Shown here: positions 23,101 to 31,200 of the stretch, piece by piece
Layout: every line of letters starts with the position of its first letter
How positions within the stretch are numbered: the stretch's first letter is position 1
Assembly: GCF_958298935.1 (NCBI RefSeq)
Contig: NC_084923.1
Coordinates: 23,226,501-23,290,500 of the forward strand
Length of the DNA: 64,000 bases
Direction of reading: 5' to 3'
Source of the DNA: Phragmites australis
Taxonomy: Eukaryota > Streptophyta > Magnoliopsida > Poales > Poaceae
Program-made: the position numbers and the translations under genes
Notes under the pieces: generated by a model
Databases searched by the model: none
Told to the model about the DNA's origin: nothing
Seen by the model: the letters and a program-made list of their open reading frames with translations, nothing else

Positions 23101-24751
23101 CTGGCCGACGATGGAGCCGTCGTTGCCACTCACGTGACTTTCACCATCGCAGTCGATGTCCATGAACTGAAGAACCTTAGGCTCTTTGGGATCCTAGTCG
23201 AGGTATCCTACCTCGCGGTATACGTCCAATGGGTTGGACTGTCTCAGTATGCTTGGGTGAATGCCATAAACGGGATGATACCGGTGTGGATCAATCCACC
23301 TTAATCGTCCTAGTGGTATGCTATATTTCCGAAGGTGATCTCAGAGTCAATAGGAGGCGATGCAAAGACGACTGCCGCCGACTCGAAGTGGTCGTAGAAG
23401 CCTGTGTCAGAGAATCCAACACGGACACGCACTTGAGACATGATCGATCCTGAAAAACAGATGAATGCTCCTACTTGGCGCGTCAACTGTGGAAGATTAG
23501 TTCTAGACAATATATCCATAATTGAACAGGACTACCTTCGAGATCGGGGATAGAGCAGGAAACAAGACACGATATATACAGATTTGGGCCCCCGATGTGG
23601 AGTAATACTCTAAGTCCTATGCCAATGATGTTGTATATATGAGCTATCTCGAGTACAAGCAATATGGTTAAACCTATTACATTGGAGTAGATTGGATCTA
23701 AACTTATCTAGGGTTGAAGTTGTCGAGTATCTCTGATTACTAGGATCTTCATGCTGCTTGTGTCAAGTTGTGTATTTGCCCCGCATCTCGGTCTGGGTCT
23801 CCACCTTATATAGAGGTCTTGGCACTGTCCCGAATCTAATCATAGTCGATAGGGAGTTCTTTGTCTTGTCGATCAAGACAAAGCAGCCGAACTCAGCCTG
23901 GATACCAATCGTACTCAAGTTGGATAACCCGGTCGAGGTCTTTCTAGTATATGTCTTTGAGATCTCTAAGTGTATCGGGTCTTGCAGATTTGGGTTCGTA
24001 ATATTCGAAGTTGTTAAGTATGTGTACGGTGTACCTTATTTATATATTGTGTATTTCTTATATGTATATATTCTGTAGTTAGATATTCGAGGAGAAACAT
24101 AATATCTGCTAATATTTGGGGTTACCGAGGACTCTCATGTCTCTCTTTCTTGGCTGTTGTGTCTGCTTCTGCAATACAATTAAAACATAGATTATATGCT
24201 CTCTCCTGATGGTGGAAACAGGTTTCCTGGCTCTTCGTTCTTGAGAAAGCACAACAGAAGCAGCATGAAGCATACGATTAACCATACAAGTAACTCATGG
24301 GTTCTTGTCTCATTTGCTGTCCATGTTGACCAGTTGACCACTTCCACTTAAGTTAATATCTTCCATTTCCTGCTTCTTTCTGAATTCGATGTGCTATGGA
24401 CTATGGAATTGTCAAAGATGTACACTGGTATTTGGATGATTGATTCCAGGGTCGACTTCCGCTGATTGTTTCCCATTTTTGCTTGGCAGAGATTCGTGAT
24501 ACGTGGACATTTGCGAGCCGCCGCATCAAGGATGCTCTTGATCTTCAGAAAACTTTTCAGGAGGTAGCAAATTATGTGCTCAACAAACTACATGACCTAT
24601 TTCAGATTCCATCGCCTTAGTTATGGTATTAACTTGTTGAATTGAAATAATTCATCAACAGGCCGCATATCTAGCTGAAGCCGTGGGAGCAGGAATGGGT
24701 GGTACCGTACAGGGTGTCCTGAATAGAGTCTTCCAGAAACCAAGAGCATGA
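11153..24751 (+). CDS. COQ9: Ubiquinone biosynthesis protein COQ9, mitochondrial (six exons)
   Basis: Exons: 11153-11479, 11577-11684, 14817-14984, 15069-15240, 24490-24563, 24662-24751. All junctions are GT/AG with consistent phases, giving about 312 aa (exon 1 could instead end at 11476). The N-terminus is Arg/Ala-rich with no acidic residues for about 40 aa, as in a mitochondrial presequence, then Pro/Ser-rich. The COQ9 domain follows: GWSESAMVAGARDVGVSPTI, GAFPRKEAALVE, MDDCLQQLMDRIDAGEG, VLVDEIWHAAGDAGSDIDWY, GIYSTSEVYMLTDNSP and LAEAVGAGMGGTVQGVLN. COQ9 is a lipid-binding, TetR-fold-like protein that supports COQ7 in coenzyme Q synthesis at the mitochondrial inner membrane. No stops are seen. 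Intron 2 is 3.1 kb. Intron 4 is 9.2 kb because of an inserted gypsy element. Apart from a MITE at 12023-12243 I recognise nothing in intron 2. Confidence 0.93.
12023..12243. mobile_element. Stowaway-like MITE in COQ9 intron 2
   Basis: The left end (TTCCTCTATGTCTAAATAGATATCA) and the inverted right end (TGTTCCTAAATAGATGTCATTCA, read on the minus strand) are diverged inverted repeats of the Stowaway CTCCCTCCGT-type terminus. The site is flanked by TA-containing sequence, as expected for Tc1/mariner-derived MITEs. No coding capacity. Confidence 0.65.
15503..16055 (-). repeat. 3' LTR of the gypsy element in COQ9
   Basis: Starts CGTCGAAGATTAGTTC where the other LTR has TGTGGAAGATTAGTTC, so the terminal TG is mutated here. 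It aligns with the right LTR through the GTATGTG-ACGGT region to about 16055, after which the two diverge. The inner end is therefore approximate. Confidence 0.75.
16480..16487 (+). promoter_or_regulatory. TATA box of the antisense ORF
   Basis: TATAAATA, followed by a pyrimidine-rich stretch (CCCCAATCTCCTTCC) and an ATG at 16574 in ACCATGG context. The spacing, about 90 bp from TATA to ATG, fits a plant core promoter. It points along +, opposite to the retrotransposon's own transcription. Confidence 0.6.
16574..17103 (+). pseudogene. Antisense accessory ORF of the gypsy element (frameshifted)
   Basis: The ORF begins ATGGCATCC (MASTPPSSPEQYPKTEE), runs through a Ser/acidic stretch (VSSDEEESSERPKRRG), then loses frame at about 16745-16790. 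The downstream frame resumes an acidic segment (EEDEDGGYLDEIIDQVDADE) and ends with LLDLFEGK and a stop at 17101-17103. It lies between the integrase region and the 3' LTR, antisense to pol. Grande/Retand-like Tat elements are known to carry extra antisense ORFs there (Grande gene23). I recognise no enzymatic domain. The acidic low-complexity composition would suit a structural or regulatory protein, but function is unknown. Confidence 0.6.
17350..19065 (-). pseudogene. RNase H and integrase remnants of the gypsy element
   Basis: RNase H lies at 18850-19065 on the minus strand (WTLYFDGSLTLQ, then LRYAIQLEFKASNNIAEYEG). The integrase core, at about 18060-17750, is heavily mutated: VAIDTLTKWIEAELV, IITNN, ASVAHPKSNDQIERSN. 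The C-terminal part runs to about 17350. Multiple stops and frameshifts occur. Confidence 0.75.
19295..20569 (-). pseudogene. Reverse transcriptase of the gypsy element
   Basis: On the minus strand the RT starts near 20569 (AKDIKQAIKEEINKLLNAGF, IREVHHPIWFANLV, NGKCRMCVDFTDHNKAC). It continues to the active-site motif YVDDIVIK and GFLVSSRGIEANPDKIKAL, and then the RT-RNase H connection (FEWTEDEEKALQDLKRYL). The sequence is interrupted at about 19980-20294 by a 157 bp tandem duplication with frameshifts. Order and motifs are those of Ty3/gypsy. Confidence 0.85.
19981..20294. repeat. 157 bp tandem duplication inside the RT region
   Basis: Copy 1 (19981-20137) and copy 2 (20138-20294) both run from AACTGAAAGGAGTAATAAAA to AAGATGAAAAGGATCCTTG, with a few substitutions and one small indel. 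The unit covers part of RT encoding LDAFSEYHQISMGIEDE, so that piece is repeated in the remnant. Confidence 0.9.
21156..22480 (-). pseudogene. gag and protease remnants of the gypsy element
   Basis: The gag domain (22100-21768, minus strand) reads RSWAKLKAQFIANFQGTFER, DESLWDFIRRCSDRRNTIPD and AFKRGVKDIDLVKKLATRK, the retrotransposon gag signature. The protease segment (21425-21156) reads FGGSASYESKRQYKAVKREI, LKWSEVPITF, HPSWYPTVFQPTI and VFRTLVDGGSFLNLIF. The aspartate motif is DGGS, as in many plant gypsy proteases. About 22150-22500 is a charged Arg/Asp-rich linker. All frames are broken. Confidence 0.8.
23488..24130 (-). repeat. 5' LTR and adjacent PBS of the gypsy element in COQ9
   Basis: The LTR begins TGTGGAAGATTAGTTC. 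Immediately left (23467-23487), the minus strand reads TTGACGCGCCAAGTAGGAGC, in the PBS position. The right end was set at about 24130, where LTR-like sequence (ATATCTGCTAATATTTGGGG) gives way to COQ9 intron DNA. That limit is uncertain by some tens of bases. Confidence 0.7.
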
Positions 24752-24851
24752 ATCAGTATTTTGCATGTCGCATTGGTTACTTTCCATTCTCGGTGTCTCC
24801 ACTAGCAACTTTTTTTCTTTGTTTCCGAGTTGCCACGTTTCGAGGCAAAAA

Positions 24852-24857
24852 AATAAA
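24852..24857 (+). terminator. Putative COQ9 polyadenylation signal
   Basis: AATAAA about 100 bp after the COQ9 stop codon, in an A-rich context, as expected of a plant near-upstream element. Confidence 0.5.
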
Positions 24858-25556
24858 GCAAATTGTGCTCCTGGTTGTATGACGTTAGGATTTGGTGACG
24901 ATGTATATGACAACTGGTTTTCAAATTAATGTTGTCCGATTGCCAAGTCTTGTCCAGAAACGTGCAGGTGCAGAGGTGCGAAATTATTTATTTGATCAGA
25001 AGCTGATCGTGTTAACTAGTGCCGCGTGATCCCGCAACTGAGTGGTCCGTTTGTGTCGTTTCACTCGCGTCTACAAGTGGCGTGCATGTGCATACCTGAA
25101 GCAAAAGTGGTGGCCGGTGATCCAAGGACAGCGAGACTTCCGGACGACGACGTGAGGATGGACCACGCGCTTGTTTGTTTGTTAGCAGCCGAGACTTGAC
25201 TTCCCTTCCAAAAAAACAAAAAAACAAAAAAAAACAGCCGAGACTTGACTTGATGTTTTGATCATTGAAGGTATTGCAGTAGAGCCCTGGCCGGCAGGCT
25301 CTTTACCAACTGCCCTACAGGCAATTCCAGGGATGTGCACTTATGTCGTCTACAGGTACCATGACTTCACAATTTCATTTTCTTTTTCCTCTTGCAAAGA
25401 AAAGTTAACAGAAGAATAGAATAGTAGCATATGCGTCTCTGATTTAGACCTCTTGTTGAAGAAAACAAATTTTGGCTACTGGTAAATTTCACAATTTCTT
25501 TTTTAAAAAAGATGTTCGCTAGATTCAAAACTCACCGTGGTACATAACATGGTAAA
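24858..25556. other. Intergenic DNA after COQ9
   Basis: No gene seen. About 25340-25515 (CAGGTACCATGACTTCACAATTTC and GGCTACTGGTAAATTTCACA) resembles about 27890-27975 (GGCACCGTGACTTACAGTTTC and GGCTACTGGTACATTTATC), so this stretch belongs to the duplicated complex that follows. Confidence 0.5.
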
Positions 25557-26163
25557 TTAGTGACGTGCCTAGCATGACGAAAGCAGCATCTGTGGCCGGT
25601 GACGTAACAATAACGTGGTTGCACAATAACACCAAAGAATTCCAGGAACACTGACTGGGAAACACGTCAGGTACACGCCTTTTACAAAGAAGCCATCGGC
25701 TGTACCCCCACACTAGTATCCGAGGACAATGTGAAATGAAGATATGGAGTAGTTGGGGTGGGTGGCGCACGTGTTTGTTTTGTGTAGAGCAGAGAAGACT
25801 TGACGTCAGTCAACATTGCGCGCTTTTATTACTTATATATACAACATATAAAGTTTGAAAATATAAAAATCACATGTGTAGATTTATCTTAGAAAATACA
25901 TTCATAATATTATATTTTTATTAAATATTATAACTATTTTCTAATATAAAATAATGGTCAAAGTTGCATATCAAAAACTATGAAAAATCAAAAACGATAA
26001 GTATTTATAATTGGAGAGAGTATATCATATGAAAATATGAAGATGCTTATGTCGTATTCTCTTCAGAGATTTAACCATCGTTCGTCCAGAGAGATTTGTT
26101 TAATTCTTATGACGAAATATGTGCATTTGGTACATGCCACCTTGATGCTACCCTGACGTACAA
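25557..26163. repeat. Direct repeat block A (ACGT-rich), with a Stowaway-like insertion
   Basis: It starts GTGACGTGCCTAGCATG and ends GCTACCCTGACGTACA, and matches block B (26810-27617) closely through GGCCGGTGACGTAACAATAA, ACACGTCAGGTACACGCC and GGTGGCGCACGTGTTTG. Relative to block B it has about 190 extra AT-rich bases (about 25840-26030) ending GGAGAGAGTATA, resembling the inner part of a Stowaway-like MITE. It contains several ACGT-core motifs (GTGACGTAAC, AACGTGG, CACGTG, TTGACGTCAG). Confidence 0.8.
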
Positions 26164-26402
26164 GCATACTACGGCGCCACAGAAAATGGTGCCGTGTGCG
26201 TTCGCCCGAGCCCAATCCTTCTCTTTTGTCTTTATTTTCTCTACTAATTTTCTTTGTAGATCATGGAAATTTGTGATCTTGGGTTACACTACATTTATCT
26301 TGTACATTTCCTTGAGACTTAGGATCAGTTTAGAATTCTAAGAATTTGTTGCTATTTCAGTTCTTTTGTGTTACCATTTTGTGACATGTATTTGAACAAC
26401 AG

Positions 26403-26770
26403 GTTTGATGATACAAATCCAGAAGCTGAAGGATCTTACATAGACCACATTTAGGAAATCATCCATTGGATGAGATGGGAGCCGTACAAAGTAACATACA
26501 CGACTGACTATTTCCAAGCTTTGTATGAGTTTGCTGTTCAGTTAATACGGGAAGGACTAGCCTATGTAGATCACCGGGCAATTTCCACCTCTCCTGTACC
26601 TTGTTTGACCCAATGGTGAATGAATCCTTGAGAAATAAAATGTGTACATGCTTATTGGTATATGTTTTTGCTAGAACTCAAAAGAAACCAAAGAGTACAG
26701 GGAAAAGAAGATGAGTAGTCCATGGTGGGAGTCATTGAAATTATTTGAAGACGTGGGATGATCCTTGCTT
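26403..26770 (+). pseudogene. Glutaminyl-tRNA synthetase gene fragment (two exon pieces)
   Basis: After an AG at 26401-26402, the + strand reads FDDTNPEAEG, then YIDHI, a TAG stop (26452-26454), then EIIHWMRWEPYKVTYTTDYF and ALYEFAVQLIREGLAYVDH. This is the class I GlnRS catalytic-core segment just after the KMSKS-distal RFDDTNP motif. A second piece from about 26674 (after GCTAG) reads KETKEYREKKMSSPWWESLK and LFEDVG, which follows the first piece in GlnRS proteins. The DNA between looks like a retained intron. It is a small internal part of a gene of roughly 790 codons, with a nonsense codon, so non-functional. It lies between direct repeat blocks A and B, which suggests capture or segmental duplication. 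Confidence 0.85.
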
Positions 26771-26809
26771 GTAGCCAAAGACCATCTGCAAGTGAATACC
26801 ATGCCAAGT

Positions 26810-27617
26810 GACGTGCCTAGCATGGCGAAAGCAGAATCTGTGGCCGGTGACGTAACAATAACGTGGTTGCAGAACAAGGCCAAAGAATTCCGGGAACACC
26901 GACTGGGAAACACGTCAGGTACACGCCTTTTACAAAGTAGCCATCGGCTGTACCCCTACACTAGAATACGAGGACAATGTGCAACGAAGATATGGAGCAG
27001 TTGGGGAATTTTTTTTCTTATTTTGATCTTTTTTTAATTATTTCTGAAAATAAATCAGCGGTAAAACTATTTTTAGTTTTGACTCTGTGATCCGCGCCAT
27101 AGACGATGGCGCGGATGTTAGCCGTATTCGCGCCATTATGGTCGGCGCAGACATAGCCAATATCCGCGTTATCGTCCTCGGCGTGGACCCCAGTGATCAA
27201 AACTGAGAATAGTTTTGATGGATCCGCGCCACATACAATGGTGCGATTGTTAGCCGTGTTCGTGTTATCATAGTTGACGCGGATATGACCCTCAGAGTTA
27301 AAACTGAAAATAATTTTACCGCTGATTTATTTTTTGAAATAGTTTTAAAAAAAATCAAAATAGGAAAGAAAAAAACGCAGTTGGGGCGGGTGGCGCACGT
27401 GTTTGTTTTGTTTGTAGCTGAGAAAGACGCGACGTCGATCAACATTGCGCGCTTTTATTACTTATAATATGAAGAAGTTCATGTCGTATTCTCGTCTCCA
27501 GAGATTTAACCGATCGTTCGTCCAGAGAGATTTGTTTAATTCTCACGACAAAATATGTGCATTTGGTACCTCAGTGATTATGTACTGGCACATGCCACCT
27601 TGATGCTACCCTGATGT
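26810..27617. repeat. Direct repeat block B, split by a MITE
   Basis: It matches block A from GTGACGTGCCTAGCATGGCG to GCTACCCTGATGTACC. The match is interrupted at 27007-27376 by an insertion and resumes with GGGTGGCGCACGTGTTTG. Without insertions the blocks are about 420-440 bp. It also has a short extra piece (CTCAGTGATTATGTACTGG) near 27570. Confidence 0.8.
27007..27376. mobile_element. Mutator-like MITE with about 85 bp inverted repeats
   Basis: The two ends form an inverted repeat of about 85 bp (AAATAAATCAGCGGTAAAA lies in the left arm and, inverted, in the right arm). The element is flanked by a direct repeat GCAGTTGGGG (26997-27006 and 27377-27386). Block A has the uninterrupted site (GTAGTTGGGG), so this is a true insertion with a 9-10 bp target duplication, the size expected of Mutator-like transposons. 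The interior holds two diverged copies of a GATCCGCGCCA...GTTAGCCGT unit. No ORF of note. Confidence 0.85.
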
Positions 27618-28140
27618 ACCGTTCTCTTCGGATATAGTGCGCACGGGATGGACAGTTTGTAAATTCTTTTTTTGAGCTATATTTATATATATATATATTT
27701 ATATATTTACTCACAACTCACATGCTTGTCATTCATTCGTTCATCTGATTTAGATGCAAAGATAAGTGCTGGTGTCAAATTAACTTGGACAAACTCATGT
27801 GGCCACGGCCCACCTTGCTGCTCCGCCCCAGCCGCATCACTGCACTGCTGGCTTCAAGACCAAGCCTGGTCTCTGTCTTCGCGGGGCACCGTGACTTACA
27901 GTTTCGGCTTATGACAAAAACCAAAAACTGGCTACTGGTACATTTATCTTGTTTTTTTAAAAAGTAAGTAGTTCACTTGCAGATTGGAAACACTCAGTGG
28001 TTGGAAAGATCCAAATCATACAGCTATCAGGATTTTCGCCTTTCATTAAGGCTTATTTTCGCATAGACTAGCCCTGGATTTAGTTTAAGTCGTGGTTAAC
28101 GTCAAAATGCCTTTCACGTCAGCCGGCCCCAATCGTACGC
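27618..28140. other. Intergenic DNA with TA-rich microsatellite
   Basis: No gene seen. It has an AT microsatellite near 27674-27712 and the segment at about 27890-27975 that resembles 25340-25515. Confidence 0.5.
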
Positions 28141-28176
28141 TGTAGCACCCGATTTTAAAGGAATAAAATCGGTATA

Positions 28177-28208
<32 letters not shown>

Positions 28209-31200
28209 TAGGATTAAGTTTTGTACCTATGTTATATCATCAGCGTAGGACTCAAGGGTCTAAAAGAAAAACACAACAAAAAGATAAACTTTAGCATCAG
28301 AGAGTCTTCCATCTTTCACAAGAGTCAACCGGAGAAACACGAGCAGAGACAATGAGCTTTGAATCGAAGTTGTCTCCATCATAGAGTGCAGCTTCATTGT
28401 TAGCTTCTGAACAGCAATAGAATGCAAGAGAAGAAATAACGTGTTACACCCTGATTTTCAGATTTCTAAAATTTTTAAAATTTTCCAATATTAGATGATA
28501 GATCAATTAATTAGAATAGGAAAAATCCTAATTTCTAAATTCAAATCCAAATTTGAATTAAGGTTATTAATTGTTTGATGCATTCATGCTGAATAATAAG
28601 CATATAGATTTTCTTTGGATATTTTATTTGAGCTCTTTTGGAGTTTTTAGAATTTATTGAGTTAAATCTAATTTTCAAGATTTCAAAAATGTTTTCATAA
28701 GCTCAAAATATTTTATTTGGTTTCTAAAGGTGTTTAAATGCTTGATGAATTCTCCTAGATTTTACAGGCTTGATTTGGAATTTTGTTTGGATTTCTTTTG
28801 CTCTTAGAATTCCTAAATAAAATCCTAAACCTAATCTAATCCCAGCCCATCTATTTTCCTCTCTCTCCCTAGCCCAACTCGGCCTATTCTCCCTTCTGCC
28901 TAGTCCCTGCCAGCAGCCAGCCCATCAGCGCATCGCCCTGAGCAGCCCAACGCCAGCGCCACTCGAGCCTTCCACCAGCCCGCACCAAAGACGCCTCGCA
29001 TCGATCCTCCTTCGCCCGCTGTCTTCATCTTCATTCCGGACTCGCCTCGTGCCATCATGTCCGAACGAACATCGTCGCCGCCTCAGAGTCTTAAACCACC
29101 CCGAGCCATTTCCGCCCGCCTATAAAGTCCCTCGTCGCCCCTCTATGTTTTCCATCAAGTGAAACCGTCGCATCCCGAGCCAACTAGTTGAGATCCGAAG
29201 CTGCAGACGTCATTGTCGCTGCCGCCTCGGTCTACCTCGCCGCCGCGCAGTTCTATTGCCGCTTTGACACTACCGAGCCACCCAGAAGAACCATCGCCGC
29301 CCACCAAAGCTCGTGCTTCCATTGCCTTTCCTTCCCGGTCACCGGAACACCACCGCCAATGAATACCCGAGAGTCATCATTGCTCCTTTCGTCGCTAACT
29401 TGTCTCACTGCTTCACTGATGTCTTCGAGGCCTGAGGTGAGATCCCCGTCTGGCCCTGATACTATTCCGCCGCTCATCAACGCATCCCGTGCATGATAGC
29501 TCAAGATCGATCGTCCTTCGGCGAGACTGCCGCCGGGCCTGAGCTTCCGCCGTCGTGCTACCATCTCTGCTCTTGCCGCAGGCCATCCCAACCCTCCCTA
29601 AACTCCCTCAGTCATCCGATCTATGATCGAGGGTTCAGATTAGATCCAAGCCATGACCCTTAACCAGCCAATCACAGAGTGCCACCCGTCCATCATAATC
29701 CCGATCAACAATAGAACCTAGTCAACGTTCCACGTGCCCACCACGTGTGCGCCACGCAAGCCAACTAGCCTAGTCATATGTCCAGTCAGCAATTCAATCC
29801 TTTTCCAGTATAAAAATAATTCTAGAAATTCCATGAAAAAGACAATTTTACAATTAAGCCCTTCAACTTTTTTGTTTTAAATAAAACCCCTATCTTTTTA
29901 CAGATTAGTCCCTAATCTTTTTTATAATTGCAAATAGATCCCTCTATTTTACAAAAAGGTCCCTAAACTTTCTATTAATAAATATTAGTCCTTTTATTTA
30001 TAAAATAAACACTAATCTTGTTTTTAGTATATCTTTTTCGTCGTAGCTCTGTTTTAAGAGATTCTTGCGCCATTAGATTCGTTTCTCTGAGCTCTATCTT
30101 TCTAGATAGGTTTTGTCTTGTTGTTCTTTTATTTTGTGTTCTGTTCTTAGTGTATTTTTTGTGTGCTTTGCCGGTAATTGTGCGATTAGTCGACAATATC
30201 CCGGATCAATTTGAGGAACATCAAGATCAAGAGCTAGGATACATTGAGCAGCAGCAAGGAGAAGGCAAGTGTCCTTGATCATCTTGAACCTATGATTTAA
30301 ACTGTTTTGTTTTACAAAGTTGCATGCAGTGTTTGTCAATATGATGGGTAGTCACATATGTTAGGGGTTTCCATAGATTTTTCCTTATCATCCCTTGGAA
30401 TCTAGATAGTTTATTGTTAGGTATTTTTGGTGGGTAGATTGCTTAGCCATACTTTTTGATACTGGGAAGTGTCATAATCTTAGACTAATGAACATATACA
30501 ACAATGGTGGTTAGCTTGTTAATGGTTTAGCAACATGAAACCTTAGGTCTTGAGAAAAGTGGTTTTGGTGGTTGTCATGGTTATGTGGTTGGTTTAGTGT
30601 TTGCTCAAGTGACCTAAGTAAGGACCGGTTTCGTGGAGCGATAACCCAAAAAGTAATGTACTAACTACAAGGCTGATATAGGTAAGGCATGACATACTAG
30701 TTAGAGTCTATCCAGTGTTGTTGTGTTAGCACAAAAGGGGGCTTCTGGGTAGGAGTTAGACTCGCGTAAACCCTGGCGGTGAAACCTAGTGGGCAGATGC
30801 ATACTGGATTAGGCTCTGGTTAGTGAAAAATATCATTTAGTGATTTCTTGGCGGCACACCACTAGCGTATGTTGAGTGTCTTGTAAACACGATAACATGG
30901 AATTCACTGACTCGTGGGGGAAGCTGGAGAACCTATGCAGAGTGCAAAAACTGTTATAACAGCCATGCTCGCGGTCATGAGAGACATGGATCCTTACATG
31001 ATTAGTGGATTGTGGTTATGGATTATGGTTATGGGTTTGGTTGTGGTTTTAGTTATAGTACAGGGAGTACTAGATGGTTATAGTATGCAAGGTGTGGAGC
31101 CTTGTATGCTGGGTGTTGGACTGTATGTGTTACATTCACTTAATAATTGTTTAATACTTTTTGAGTCTAAATATCATTTTATTACTCGCATTTACGCAAA

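Larger units (their letters stand above)
15503..24130 (-). mobile_element. Ty3/gypsy retrotransposon (Tat-like) inserted in COQ9 intron 4
   Basis: A complete but decayed element of about 8.6 kb, oriented opposite to COQ9. From right to left it holds: 5' LTR (23488 to about 24130), PBS region, gag (about 22100-21768), protease (about 21425-21156), reverse transcriptase (20569-19295), RNase H (about 19065-18850), integrase (about 18100-17600), then a + strand accessory ORF (16574-17103) and the 3' LTR (15503 to about 16055). The LTRs share long stretches, such as GACAATATATCCATAATTGA and the AAGTATGTG-ACGGT-TACC region, but differ at many sites, so the insertion is old. No clean target duplication was found. 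The right end is an estimate. Confidence 0.88.

Noticed and set aside
25557..27617. Blocks A and B as LTRs of a small retrotransposon carrying GlnRS
   Set aside because: Block A has TG...CA ends, but no PBS, purine tract or matching 5 bp flank was found, so I report only direct repeats.
28172..28210. TA/TG dinucleotide tract as a possible regulatory or replication element
   Set aside because: A simple microsatellite near an LTR end. Nothing indicates a function.
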